Shown here piece after piece: positions 1 through 9,453 of a stretch of 64,000 bases of DNA. The notes beneath the pieces were generated by a model, which had not been told where the DNA came from, did not search any database, and worked only from the letters and a program-made list of their open reading frames with translations. Location: the NCBI GenBank assembly GCA_963850195.1, contig CAWKKD010000004.1, forward strand, positions 1 through 64,000, written 5' to 3'. Both the position numbers and the translations under genes were made by a program. The number at the start of each line of letters is the position of its first letter. The stretch's first letter is position 1. The stretch is from Actinoallomurus sp963850195 (GTDB lineage: Bacteria; Actinomycetota; Actinomycetes; Streptosporangiales; Streptosporangiaceae).

Positions 1-38
1 AGCCGACAAAGCTGTCGAAAACACCACCGACCACATGA

Positions 39-221
39 AGCGCCGCCTGCGATGGCCGCGCGCTCATCAATCTCGCCGCCGGCACCCGCCCCGATGTGAT
101 TGTGCTCGACATCTCGATGCCGGGGCTCAACGGCATGGACGCTTGCGCGCAGCTTCGCCGAAAAACGCCAGACGTGAGATTGGTCTTCCTCACGGTGAAT
201 GAAGATCCCGACATTGGTTAA
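39..221 (+). pseudogene. Response-regulator receiver domain fragment
   Basis: From 51 to the stop at 219-221 the frame reads as the middle of a receiver domain. It contains the phospho-acceptor stretch VIVLDISMPGLNGMD and then RLVFLTVNEDPDIG, the beta-4 strand region. The frame is closed upstream by a TGA at 36-38 and stops right after beta-4, so both the first acidic pair and the conserved Lys strand are missing. It is probably the remnant of a NarL/FixJ-type regulator. The window start also cuts the region, so its original length is unknown. Confidence 0.55.
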
Positions 222-297
222 ATTCCAACAAAGGTACGAAAAGCGACATGGGAATTTGTTGAACCTCTTATGCGCAAAGGAATTATGCCTACGTGGC

Positions 298-340
298 GCC
301 CCCAATTTTCGGCGCAATTCAAGCAGCCAATTTTGGGGGC
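298..340. repeat. Inverted repeat beside the Tn3 remnant
   Basis: GCCCCCAA at 298-305 is mirrored by TTGGGGGC at 333-340, and the AATTTT tracts next to each arm extend the similarity. It lies 28 bases beyond the stop codon of the Tn3-type transposase remnant. That is where a terminal inverted repeat of such an element would be expected, but the typical 38-bp Tn3 end was not recognised, so the link is only positional. Confidence 0.35.
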
Positions 341-367
341 TTGATTCCCACTGAGTCTTCCAGCTTG

Positions 368-661
368 TCATCTGAAATCGTACTCACCAAGCAGATTGAT
401 ATGCTGCCATGATACTACGAGCCGTTGGCGATAGCCTGCAGCGATCGCCTTGCGTAGTTCAACCTCGTCGATGTAGCGGAGAATGAAGGTGGACTTGATG
501 ATCTTGCCAAAGGCTTTCAACGCCCGATACAGCGCGTGCTGCTGCGAATAGGAATTGAGTCGCCGGAAAATTTCCGAGGCGGTGGTTTCTTTGATGCAGG
601 TGAAGTTGGCCGCAAACTCCAACAGCTTAAGGCGAGGGGTTCTTTCACGACAAGAAACCAT
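368..661 (-). pseudogene. Tn3-family transposase C-terminal remnant
   Basis: The 97-residue product matches the C-terminal part of Tn3-family transposases. It contains KETTASEIFRRLNSYS, then ALYRALKAFGKIIKS and FILRYIDEVELRKAI, and ends in the family signature WQHINLLGEYDF. Full transposases are about 950-1000 residues, so this is under a tenth. The segment between the ELRKAI helix and the terminal WxHINLxGEYxF motif is also shortened, which indicates an internal deletion. No resolvase or passenger gene is recognisable nearby. It marks old transposition activity at the left edge. Confidence 0.75.
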
Positions 662-776
662 TCGGTTCCTTTAAGAGTGCACGGACTTGAAAAATTCGTC
701 GAGATCGAGATCCAGCAACAGCTTCCCGGCATTCCGCCGGCTTTGCATGATCGCTGCGGCGGTCAATAGATCTTTC

Positions 777-2075
777 TCAAATCGCGCCAACTGCGCCGTT
801 GCTGAAGGTACACTCCTGGTGAAAGAACGCCTTAACCTCCGGGTCGGTTTTCCAGCGCTGCGCGAAATCGAGGAGTCGATTGTACGTATCTGGGGGCAGA
901 TGACAGATCTGGTTAAGATACCCTTTTTGCTCGAACACATTCTGGTTAAGAAGTCCGGCGTCGGTATCGACGATCGTCAATTTCTTGACGCTTACCTGAG
1001 TGGCGCCGGGTGGAACATTGTCGACTTTGCGCGAGTGCTTCACCTGGTTGTCCTGCAGATAGTAGACCATGTCGAAATCGCTAATGTTTCCACCCGTCAG
1101 ACGGTCCGATTGCGCAAGAAGATAGTCGAGCAGGATGAGTTCGCTCATGTCGCGCATGCCGACCAACGCCTGGACGTTCTTCGGAGTGAACTGGGAGGAG
1201 CCGAGGATGGCGGCGACCGGCCGGGAATCAGCCATATTCCGAAAGGCCTGGACCGAGCTGAGGTTGTTCCCTGCGCGAAGCCATTCATCGTAGTGTTCTT
1301 CGCCGCGGGTGTTTTTCAGAAGCGCTCCATAAATCTGTTGGAAATCGTTGGTGAAAAGGCTCGCCGCGACCGAAGAAGCCTTTGGATTGGCGTAATATTT
1401 GTTAAACAAATTCCAGCTTTTCCTCACTGTTCCGCCGATGCCAAGATCGGCCGCCAGCTTCACCACCTTTTTGTGCTGTTCAATATCCATCGTCCGCAAA
1501 ATCGCCGGCTGAATTTCGCAGATATCGCCTAGTGCCCTTGATACATGATAATATCCGAGGATTGCCGCAGTGTTGGTTGTGGTGAAGGCATTGTCGGTCT
1601 GTTTGAACTTCGCTAAATCTTTGCTGGTTTTGCGAATCGACGTGCAATAGGAGGCGGTTTCCTCTGCAGGCTTGGAACTGCCCTTAGGAATCTCGAAAAG
1701 TTCTACTGCCGCACTGGTGCTCTTGTTTTTTGGACAGAGGGCCACCGCGCCGTCATCAGGCGTATTGCCGGGCTTGTAAAAATCGTAACGTCCGAGTTTC
1801 TTCTCCTCGGCGGTATCGTCGGCTCCGTCCTCTCCCTGGTATTTGGCAAATGCGAGATGGCGGGGAAGGACCGAGATTTCGTCGGGGCGACCGTTCGGAA
1901 CGGAATATCGGACGGTTTGGACGCCGCGTGGTGCCTCTCGATCGAGAGGTAAGGAATAGCGATCTACCGGTTGCGCCGGCAGCGAACCACCGAATGGCAG
2001 TAACGAGAAAACCGCGACCAAGGAGGTCAGATCGGGCAAACGATCTGAAAAAATTAAACGTGCTCGGGTTATCAT
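777..2075 (-). CDS. Exported protein with atypical-kinase-like catalytic motifs
   Basis: An intact 432-residue protein in a region otherwise full of broken genes. The N-terminus (about residues 1-36) has a basic start, a hydrophobic stretch TSLVAVFSLLPFGG and a plausible signal-peptidase site LPAQP. Five Cys residues are scattered through the chain, as in exported proteins. Near the C-terminus, LLDYLLAQSDRLTGGNI (residues about 315-331) followed about 40 residues later by LTIVDTDAGL resembles the DRxxxxN catalytic loop and metal-binding Asp of PI3/4-kinase-, HipA- or Fam20-like folds; D324, N330 and D370/D372 would be the key residues. The family is not recognised by name and kinase activity is inferred from motifs only. 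Confidence 0.6.
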   Translation of the reverse strand: MITRARLIFSDRLPDLTSLVAVFSLLPFGGSLPAQPVDRYSLPLDREAPRGVQTVRYSVPNGRPDEISVLPRHLAFAKYQGEDGADDTAEEKKLGRYDFYKPGNTPDDGAVALCPKNKSTSAAVELFEIPKGSSKPAEETASYCTSIRKTSKDLAKFKQTDNAFTTTNTAAILGYYHVSRALGDICEIQPAILRTMDIEQHKKVVKLAADLGIGGTVRKSWNLFNKYYANPKASSVAASLFTNDFQQIYGALLKNTRGEEHYDEWLRAGNNLSSVQAFRNMADSRPVAAILGSSQFTPKNVQALVGMRDMSELILLDYLLAQSDRLTGGNISDFDMVYYLQDNQVKHSRKVDNVPPGATQVSVKKLTIVDTDAGLLNQNVFEQKGYLNQICHLPPDTYNRLLDFAQRWKTDPEVKAFFHQECTFSNGAVGAI

Positions 2076-2199
2076 GAAGAGTTGTGGGGATTGGCTAGCA
2101 ACCGGATCCTAACTGATTCACGTACGCTTGCCTAGTACCCGAAAGGAGTAAGGTGATGCTCGGAATTGCTTCTCCGTCGTCAGCAGCTTCCCGAACTGT

Positions 2200-2878
2200 T
2201 CAAGCGTTTTCCCAATGTTTACCTGCCTGTGCCGCTCGGCGTTGCCTTCGGCCGCTATGGAGGTTAACTGAAGTATTCAAAGAAGATGGTTGAGGCCGGC
2301 GGATTCGGCCGCGATCCTGGATCGGATTCTTATCTTTCACTTTGGCTTTGAGATTTCCGTTTTGATTGTATTCCAGGCGGACGACCAAGCCCAACACTTC
2401 TTCCGGCCATTTCCGTCTGGAATAATTTCAGACTGTCCGCGCCCAAAGCGGCGAGCAATTTCGGAATCTTCCGATGAATGCCACACACCAGGATATTCTT
2501 GTTGCTGTAACGTCCGGCGTGAAGCTCGTCTCGAAAGTTTCGCATACTCGTCGTCTTTGAAATCCGTATTGATTTCGAGTCCGAGAGCCTTACTCAGCGG
2601 TTTAATGGTCAGCTTAGGGCGCTCTGCTCGCGTGGGAATCCTTCGCTGCGAATAAGTAATCAAAATGAATTGCATTCGAATTTACAGTGAAAAGCCTGAA
2701 ATAATCCACATAGGCGTTGGCTCGTGCGTCCCCGGCGGGGGCCAACCCGTCGCCGACGTCAGGTTTCTCGGCGTGACGAATGATGATAATGACGCTACTT
2801 TGTAGCCGACCAGCATAAGGTGCAGTGCACGCCCATCCAGAGCAGAAGCACAGACACTAACAGTTTAAGGTTTTTCAT
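2200..2878 (-). pseudogene. Exported histidine phosphatase (SixA/phosphoglycerate-mutase-like), frameshifted
   Basis: Read on the minus strand from the ATG at 2878, the product starts with a signal peptide (MKNLKLLVSVLLLWMGVHC). It is stopped by TAG after ATK and resumes in another frame as SVIIIRHAEKPDVGDGL, the RHxE catalytic motif of the histidine-phosphatase superfamily. It continues as KLTIKPLSKALGLEINTDF, shifts again to SNKNILVCGIHRKIPKLLAALG, where a second catalytic His is normally found, and again to LVVRLEYNQNGNLKAK. At least three frame changes are needed, so this is a decayed gene. Similarity along the whole length is clear once the frames are stitched together. Confidence 0.7.
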
Positions 2879-3057
2879 ACTGCATGCACTTTGCGGTGGG
2901 AATGGATGCAAACTCTGTTTACTACGGCACGGCTCGGCCGTCATTGTCAAAATGTTATTGTTCCGGTTCAGCGTGAAATTGAAAAAACGGGTTTGACCAT
3001 TCCCCTATCTCTTATTGCCCCGGACAAAGGCCAAGCCAGGAACAAACGGCTTCGCAT

Positions 3058-3366
3058 GGCAGTGTTGCAACTTTGGAGACTTGACCTGATAAGCGGGCTG
3101 CTAAAGATGCTCGGATGTTTCGTGTCCCATCGATTTCCGGACTATTCAAGTGGCGCCAGTTTGAACCGGAAGTGATCCTGCTTGCGGTCGGCTGGCGCTT
3201 CTCGCTCTCCTACCGTGACGTAGAGGAATTGCTCGCCGAGCGAGGCCTGCACGCCGATCACGTCACGGTGTGGCGATCTCGTACAGCGTTACGCCCCGGA
3301 AATGCAGCGGCGTTTACGCCGGCACCTCAAGCCGACGAGCGATAGTTGGCGCGTCGACGAAACCTA
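3058..3366 (+). mobile_element. Left-end remnant of an IS6-family element (type A)
   Basis: From the terminal repeat GGCAGTGTTGCAACTTTGGA at 3058 the sequence is nearly the same as the start of the fuller copy at 8017. It includes the transposase N-terminus FKWRQFEPEVILLAVGW and SYRDVEELLAERGL. Homology ends just after the region coding SWRVDE, near 3366, so about 310 of 834 bases remain. The reading frame is interrupted before the catalytic domain. The neighbouring type B element begins 50 bases further on, so later insertion or deletion may have removed the right part. Confidence 0.75.
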
Positions 3367-3415
3367 GTAGTTACCTGCGGAAATAAGCGATATTATCTCG
3401 CAAGGGTTGTTGCTT

Positions 3416-4243
3416 GGGTTCTGGTGCAAAGTTTGTTAAGTGTATGTTTGTGTCGGGCGAATGATTTTTGCCAGGCTTCAGGCCGCCAAGACGAAAGCCC
3501 ACATTTCCGGAGCGGTGGTTGCTTTTCCGGTTAGCGATTTGAGGTTGAATTGTTGTTTCTTGATTTTCTCCGCCAATTCGATACCGCGGATCGTCACGGC
3601 CGCCGTCTCGAATCGCTTGAACCCGAGCATCGGCCGGATTCGTTGTTTTATTCGCCGGTGATCTTGCTCGATCCCGTTGTTTGAGGTATTTGCAGGATCG
3701 CACCTGTACGCTGGGCGGTAAGATTCCGGAGGTTTTGAGCTTATCGACCGCCCGGTGCGAGGCGGCGTAGCCATCCAAGGTGATTACCCTGGGGGCTCCA
3801 TGCTGTTTAGCCGCCTCGGGAAAAGAACCGCTTGGCGGCTGCAACGTCACGCCGTTTGCTGAGGAGAAGTCGACGGTTCGACCCTGCTTATCGACGGCGC
3901 GATAGAGGTAGACCCATTGCCCTTTGACTTTGATGTAGGTTCATCCACACGCCAGGAGTCGCCGACTGGCCGGGCGTACGCCTGCCAAAGCTTTTCAAAG
4001 TCAGGCACGTAGCGCTGCACCCACCGCAAGATCGTCGTATGAGCCAACAGGACGCCGCGCTCGGCCATCATTTGGACGAGGTCACGGGAACTGAGCTTGA
4101 AAGCCAGGTACCATCTCACACACAGAATGATGATCTCTTGGTCAAAGTGCCGTCCCTTGAACAGATCTTGTGCCGAGGTCGGTTCCGTCATCATGGCAGT
4201 TATCGCAGGATACCGGGCCTTTCAACAGTTTGCACCAGAACCC
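3416..4243 (-). mobile_element. IS6-family insertion sequence (type B)
   Basis: The 828-bp segment is bounded by inverted repeats: GGGTTCTGGTGCAAA at 3416-3430 and its complement TTTGCACCAGAACCC at 4229-4243. Inside lies one transposase gene on the minus strand (3478-4194). Size, ends and protein type fit IS6-family elements. The 8-bp flanks on either side differ, so no target duplication is visible, which fits an old or recombined insertion. A second end of the same element type occurs at 11759-11797. Confidence 0.75.
3478..4194 (-). pseudogene. IS6-family DDE transposase of the type B element, frameshifted
   Basis: The product starts at 4194 (MTEPTSAQDLFKGRHFDQEI) and shows the IS6 layout. 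First come FKGRHFDQEIIILCVRWYL and an HTH-like stretch, then the first catalytic Asp in DSWRVDEP. After a frameshift it reads KQHGAPRVITLDGYAASHRA (second Asp), and after another GIEQDHRRIKQRIRPMLGF (catalytic Glu), ending in KATTAPEMWAFVLAA. All three DDE positions are still present, but at least two frame changes prevent one continuous product. Confidence 0.75.
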
Positions 4244-4439
4244 TTTCGGTGGGCAGTGGCAGGCCCTTTTTGCCGAGCACAAGCATCAACCTATTACCGA
4301 CTCACTGTCCCAACTATGCCGAAAGATATCCTCTTGGCATGATCACCGGCCGATTGCGGTGATCGGAATGTGCCTGACGGGAGCTCTTCCGATCGCCTTG
4401 ATGAAGCAACCGTGTGTTGTAGCCCTGTCATAGCTCAAC

Positions 4440-4893
4440 CGAGTATCCCGCTGTTTGTGTTTACGCCTGAGGGTAAACGAGCGCCTGGAGTATCCAAGGA
4501 GGACCTGACTGACGCTGTTAAACGTGCCAAAGAAGAACATCTACGGGTGTTTGGAACCCGGACAAAGAAGACACTATCAGTCCCAAGGATAGATTTGAAG
4601 GGATAAAGGCTGCATTTGGAAAAGCCTGTTTCTGCGATCATACTATCCGTGGAGCCGACTATCTCCCTGAATCTAAATGGGGTCTAAGCGCGAAGGCTCA
4701 TGCGACGCTGACATTGTGTTATAAAGACAGTCCAGACGATTACCCCCCGCGACGCCTGTTTCTGGATTTGGTGAAATTTCTGAAGGATCGACTGGATCAG
4801 CAGGGGACGGTCTCGATGGAAAAGGAGTCTAACGCCGCTATGTACCACATGTTGGCAGCGCAGAGCAAATCCGCAAATTCTTGTCTCGACTCT
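4440..4893 (+). pseudogene. Decayed coding region of unknown function
   Basis: Two frames join into plausible protein: IPLFVFTPEGKRAPGVSKED and LTDAVKRAKEEHLRV in one, then after a shift near 4545, WNPDKEDTISPKDRFEGIKA and further on CFCDHTIRGADYLPESKWGL and LFLDLVKFLKDRLDQ in the other. The text reads like real soluble protein rather than shadow translation, but I do not recognise the family. It lies directly upstream of, and on the same strand as, the decayed hydrolase-caspase gene and may have belonged to the same operon. Confidence 0.4.
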
Positions 4894-4944
4894 TGACTGC
4901 TCTTCGTTGGTCGCCAAGATCGGAATGTTACTGAGTAGCCCCAA

Positions 4945-6680
4945 TTGATTCGACGTTATGGCGGCAACGAAAATCTCTGCGTCCACGGCGTAGGTCATGC
5001 CGAGCAAGATCCACATTGGAACCGGCCGTGGGTTGACGTAATCACGGACGCATTTAAGCGCTGCAATAACCCCGAGCCGCCTGAATTTGAGGTGGTGGGC
5101 TATGACAATCTTTTTGAAAATGCTCCGCTCAACCCGGCCGAATATGTGGAGGCGCTGGGGGAGCTGCTCGCCAGCGCTGCCTGGCATTCTATCGCTGGCC
5201 CTTCGACTGCGAGAGCCTTTGGCCCACCCGATCTTGGAAAGTATGTGGGCCGTCGGTTTGCAGGCATGGTAGTTCAGTGGGTGGTCGATGCCAATTTACG
5301 GGGAGAAATGCCGCGCTGCAGTCAGTGCTCAGATCGACCGGTTCCAACCTGATATCATCTGCGCCCATAGCCTGGGCATCTTCTTTGTTACGACCTGTTT
5401 ACGTTCGATAATGTGGGTGGACAAAAGATCATAGCATAACCTTTATTTCTTTCGGTTCACAAATCGGCAACGTCTTTGTAAAAGCCAAAGCCTGGGGTGG
5501 TCGAGTCCGCATGATCGCCGCGAAACAGTGGTATCATCTTTTCAATCATCAAGACCCGGCCTTCACGGCGGAGATACAGGAACCGGGGGTTGTGAATTTC
5601 TTGGAAGTCGTTACAGATTCACCGGCCGGTCATTCGGCCACCGCCCAAGGCGCCGATCCAGGTTATTTGGATCATCCCAATACCTTTGCAAGCGTCTGGC
5701 AACCGCTCGCTCGGCCGAAGATGCTTGAAAATTTGACCCGGACTCTAGCACGACCTGCTGCGGCGGCACGTCGTCCGCCGTCTCATCGAGCTTTGTTAGT
5801 GGGGATTAACGCTTACCCGGATCCGTCAAATCAGCTGAATGGATGTGTAAACGATACCTATCTGATCAGCGAGGTGCTCCAGGAGAATGGTTTTGTTGCT
5901 GAAAACATTAGACTGCTAACTGACGAACGCGCGACCCGAAATGCTATTTTAGAGCGGATGCATTCGCTTCTCGACGATGTGACAGACGAAAGTTATTGGG
6001 TGCTCTACGATAGCGGACATGGTGTGCAGATCCCAGGCTATGGAGTTAATCAGCAAGTAGATCATCTGGAAGACGGGCTGGTACCAGTCGATTTCGATTG
6101 GGTGAAACTGAACGCGATTACAGACAGTGATCTTCTAAACGTATATTCTAGTTGCCATATAGTACTCGCTTCATCGCCATTTTCGACTGCTGTTACGCTG
6201 GGGGACTCATAAGGGCGATGCATAGCCGAAATCGGACTCTGAGCGTTCCAGCGATATTCGACATCGAATACAGCAATGGAATCCCACGAGGCGCTCCTGG
6301 GAGATGCGGAGGTTGGGTTCGTTAGCCTCCGGCATGGATGAAGCCGGCGCGAAAGCTACTCGGGCCTAAGTGGTACTACTTATAAGCTGGGGCGAGCGCT
6401 GCCTCTTCGTAGACTGGACGACGCGGAGTATGATAAGATGCGCGACTTGCGGGGCCACAAAGGCCCCTTCTTACCGGTCGTTCTTGAAGCGTGCCGCGAA
6501 AATCAGCTTTCGTACGAGTACACCAACGGGAGCACAACAAATGGGGCATTTACGTACGCTTTGGTCCACGAATATCGGGCTGCTGCCCGTCGCAGAGCGC
6601 CGACCAGCTTCATTGAGCTCACTCGCAAGATTAGCGGCCAAATCAAAAAGGCTGGGGTACGACGAAGAACTAACAAATAA
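4945..6680 (+). pseudogene. Alpha/beta-hydrolase plus caspase (peptidase C14) protein, frameshifted
   Basis: Stitched from several frames. The first part reads LCVHGVGHAEQDPHWNRPWV (the HG oxyanion strand of an alpha/beta hydrolase) and later PDIICAHSLG, a GxSxG-like nucleophile elbow. After a frame change near 5500 the caspase-like domain begins: SHRALLVGINAYPD, LNGCVNDTYLISEVL, then the catalytic His in LYDSGHGVQIPG. The catalytic Cys motif AIFDCCYAGG is in another frame at about 6175-6210. The domain ends with FLPVVLEACRENQLSYE and NGAFTYALVHEYR at 6465-6570. At least three frame changes are needed, so it is broken. Intact relatives combine a lipase-like domain with a metacaspase-type protease. 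Confidence 0.7.
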
Positions 6681-7070
6681 TCGGCCCGAGTGATGTCGTC
6701 AGAGGTCCATTCCCCGTGCAACGCCGGTAGCTCAGGAGGCATAGCGCCCTCGAACGTAGCAAAAGGAACAATGTTGCGCCGCGGAGTCTGCTGAAAGATC
6801 GCGGCACACAATATTTTAGAGGCTGGGCGCAGTCTCCAGTCGGGAGCCACCCGTAAGACCTCGCAAGAGGCTAGTGGCGCTAGTAGCGCCGAATCCCATC
6901 GGTTTTAGCCGTGGGAGTGCGTCAACCCTAGCATAAGCCCGAAAATCCTCGGAAACAATCCTCGGGAACAATGGTGACAGGCTTCGCTTCAGGTGACAGA
7001 GCAATCGGCAAAAACCGACTAGCGGCTTCTGCAGGTTGGGCTGGGCACCCGGAGTTCTTACGGCTTATCG
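6681..7070. other. 390 bases with no recognisable gene
   Basis: No convincing coding region was found on either strand. Around 6895-6913 the sequence CCCATCGGTTTTAGCCGTGGG can form a short imperfect hairpin. On the minus strand it gives the translation LKPMGF, a by-product I associate from memory with interspersed palindromic repeats in soil bacteria. Confidence 0.4.
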
Positions 7071-7270
7071 ATGCTGACCGAGTTTCGTGCTACGATACAG
7101 GAATTGCGGAAGCGTGGATGGAAAGACTGGCATATTCTTTCTGCCATGCTGAGCGCTGCTGCTAATTACAGGGTACGCCTGCACCTGGGCGAGGATGCAC
7201 CCATAGAGGTCTTCAACCAGGATATAATAAAAGAAACATTTACACCAGAAACCGCAGATTCGCCGACCAT
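7071..7270 (+). pseudogene. Possible coding fragment, unknown function
   Basis: The frame from 7071 reads MLTEFRATIQELRKRGWKDW and then HILSAMLSAAANYRV and EVFNQDIIKETFTPETADSP. This resembles a helical bacterial protein more than noise, but the sense is lost after about 7270 and no ribosome binding site is evident. I do not recognise the family. It could be the start of a gene later interrupted by the transposase remnant downstream. Confidence 0.3.
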
Positions 7271-7417
7271 TCCCTTTACGGGAATGAGCCGTCGGCCTTT
7301 CCATAGGAAATTGAATAGAGAAATCCAATGCACGCCACAGCGCCGTCCATCTTCCTGGAGGCGATGACTCTGCAGTGTAGCCGAACGACCGCTGAGCCGT
7401 ACATCCCCCCCAAAAAA

Positions 7418-7762
7418 AGGGGGATGAACAGCAGTCCGGATTTTCCCGACGAGCGTCTGATCGCTTGCCGTAATCCGTTCCTAGCCCAATACCGCACAAC
7501 CAAGCGTGAGGCACTTTTGAGTGCCACCGAAGTGGAGCTCCAAAAGATCGCCTTGGCCATTAAACGCCAAAAACGCGCCCTGCGCGAAACCAAAATCGCC
7601 CTGTGAGTCGGTCGGCTCATCGAGAATTTCAAGATGGCCAAACACTTCGTCTTGGAAATAGAAGAAGACGCCTTTAGTTGGAAACGCAATGAAACAAAAA
7701 TCGCAGAAGAAGCCGCTCTGGATGGGATGTATGTGGTGCGACCAGCGTGGATCAAATTAAGG
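7418..7762 (+). pseudogene. IS1634-type transposase C-terminal remnant
   Basis: The frame reads NSSPDFPDERLIACRNPFLA, TTKREALLSATEVELQKIA and then KIAL. It is interrupted by one TGA at 7604-7606 and resumes in the same frame as VGRLIENFKMAKHFVLEIEE, AFSWKRNETKIAEEAALDG and MYVVR. This is the typical central-to-late part of IS1634/IS4-like DDE transposases (ERLIxCRNP, RVGxxIxxxKxxKHF, AALDGxYVxRT). The TGA sits where the family has Arg, consistent with a CGA to TGA change. Both the N-terminus and the last third are absent. Confidence 0.65.
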
Positions 7763-8016
7763 TAACCAATGTGGGAGCCAGGATTGCCTTAATAGCATTG
7801 GCTCCAAAGTCTTTGGAGGATCAACCATTTACCCCGGAAAACCCATCTATCTATTTAAAGACCCGTCATGATTAAGCTATCTCTCAGCAGCGCAGAGGGA
7901 CACGTCAAGAATTCCCTCCGATATCAATTCTGGGCTTATCTGAATTCGTGCTTAGAACCTGCGTGTTTATCAGTTAGGGCCTTGCTGGTATTGGCCCCGT
8001 TTCTCGGGACCGAGCC

Positions 8017-8850
8017 GGCAGTGTTGCAACTTTGGAGTCTTGACCTGATAAGCGGGCTGCTAAAGATGCTCGGATGTTTCGTGTCCCATCGATTTCCGGT
8101 CTGTTCAAGTGGCGTCAATTTGAACCGGAAGTGATCCTGCTTGCGGTCGGCTGGTATCTGCGCTTTCGCTTTCCTATCGCGATGTCGAGGAGTTGCTCGC
8201 CGAGCGTGGCCTGTAGGCCGACCACGTCACCGTCTGGCGTGGGTCCAACGCTACGCCCCGGAATTGCAGCGGCGTTTACGCCGGCACCTCAAGCCGACGA
8301 GCGATAGTTGGCGCGTCGACGAAACCTACATACGGATCAAAGGCAAGTGGCGCTACCTGTATCGGGCGGTGGACTCCACCGGCGCGACCCTCGACTTTCT
8401 CCTCTCGGCCAAGCAGGACGCGGCCGCAGCAAAGCGCTTCCTGGCCAAAGCCTTGGGTCAACAGAACCATCCCGCGCCGCGTGTCATCAACACCGATGGG
8501 CATGCGGCTTACCCGCCCGCGATCGCTCAGCTCAAGAGTGAAGGAACGCTGAACTCCGGCTGCCAGCACCGGCCGGTGCCGTACCTCAATAATGTCTTGG
8601 AGCAGGACCACCGGGCCATCAAGCGGCGAGTTAACGCCAGCCAGGGTTTCCGTTCTTTTTGGGCTGCCTGGCGCACGCTGGCCGGCTACGAGGTTATCCA
8701 CATGATCCGAAAAGGCCAAGCGTGCGGAAGTGCGCCGGCGGCGAGGGCCGGTCTGCTCCATCGTTTTATTGTTGGTATGTTTGGAATTGAAGTCTGATTC
8801 ATTTAGTTATCGCACCCAACTGCATTCGATTCCAAAGTTGCAACACTACC
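8017..8850 (+). mobile_element. IS6-family insertion sequence (type A), full length
   Basis: The 834-bp element has matching ends: GGCAGTGTTGCAACTTTGGA at 8017 and the complement of GGTAGTGTTGCAACTTTGGA ending at 8850, one mismatch in 20. It encloses one transposase gene (8074-8797). This is the best preserved of three type A copies; the others are a left part at 3058-3366 and a right part at 14369-14559. The flanking octamers ACCGAGCC and ACATCACA differ, so no target duplication remains. Confidence 0.85.
8074..8797 (+). pseudogene. IS6-family DDE transposase of the type A element, one frameshift
   Basis: The N-terminus from ATG 8074 reads FKWRQFEPEVILLAVGWYL. The frame is then lost, a TAG interrupts the expected AERGL..ADHVTVWRW region, and the product resumes from about 8245 as WVQRYAPELQRRLRRHLKPT. 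From there it is intact to 8797. The catalytic residues are present: Asp in SWRVDETYIRIKGKW, Asp in VINTDGHAAY and Glu in NVLEQDHRAIKRRV. About 230 residues overall is normal for IS6 transposases. With one frame change the enzyme is probably inactive, unless programmed frameshifting occurs. Confidence 0.8.
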
Positions 8851-8853
8851 ACA

Positions 8854-9453
8854 TCACAACCCCACCAGAGGTTTCGAACTTTGTTCCTCGTTGCTCTCCA
8901 GACTCGCCGTTTTGTGCCCGATAATCTTCACCGTCTGATTGAGCTGCCCAACCTTCAGTGGCTTCCTCAGAACCGTGACCGGACTGATTTGAAGAATCCG
9001 ATCGAGGATCTCGCTATCCGGGTAACCTGTGATCACGACAACATTGAGGTCCGGATCAATCTGTTTGGCTGTTTTATACACCTGGTCACCAGGAGCGTCA
9101 GGCAATTGCAAGTCCAAAAACATGAGGTCGAATTTCTGCTTCCGGAGGCTATTAATGGCCTCTTTAGCCGTGCCGACCACTACTCGACTAAAGCCGATTT
9201 TCTTCAAAAATGTTCGAAAGAGATCTTGTAGGCCCGGATCGTCGTCGACCACTAACACCGTTGGTTGGCCTTGCTTGTCTTGATGCAGAATATCGTGGTC
9301 CAGCGCGGATTTCTTGATCCGCCAGCGACCGCCGATTTGAATCGCCGGAATCGTTCCGCGTTGTACGAGATAATAGGCAGTCGGAAGAGGAATCCGCAGG
9401 TACGCGGCCGTCTCCTTTACGGTAAGCAGATTGTGAATTGAAGTTTCGCTCAC
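8854..9453 (-). CDS. Excisionase-like HTH fused to a response-regulator receiver domain
   Basis: An intact 199-residue protein. Residues about 8-52 are a MerR/excisionase-type helix-turn-helix (LLTVKETAAYLRIPLPTAYY, then GGRWRIKKSALD). After a short Gln-rich linker, residues about 64-180 form a receiver domain with the acidic pair in VLVVDDDPGLQ, the phospho-acceptor Asp in MFLDLQLPDAPG, Thr in VVVITGYPDS and Lys in VLRKPLK. DNA binding placed before the receiver is the reverse of most response regulators. It probably binds DNA under control of an unlinked histidine kinase. It ends four bases from the type A insertion sequence. Confidence 0.85.
   Translation of the reverse strand: MSETSIHNLLTVKETAAYLRIPLPTAYYLVQRGTIPAIQIGGRWRIKKSALDHDILHQDKQGQPTVLVVDDDPGLQDLFRTFLKKIGFSRVVVGTAKEAINSLRKQKFDLMFLDLQLPDAPGDQVYKTAKQIDPDLNVVVITGYPDSEILDRILQISPVTVLRKPLKVGQLNQTVKIIGHKTASLESNEEQSSKPLVGL

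Noticed and set aside
4684..5187. A 167-codon minus-strand frame over the hydrolase remnant
   Set aside because: The plus strand carries the recognisable hydrolase text; the minus frame has no family resemblance.
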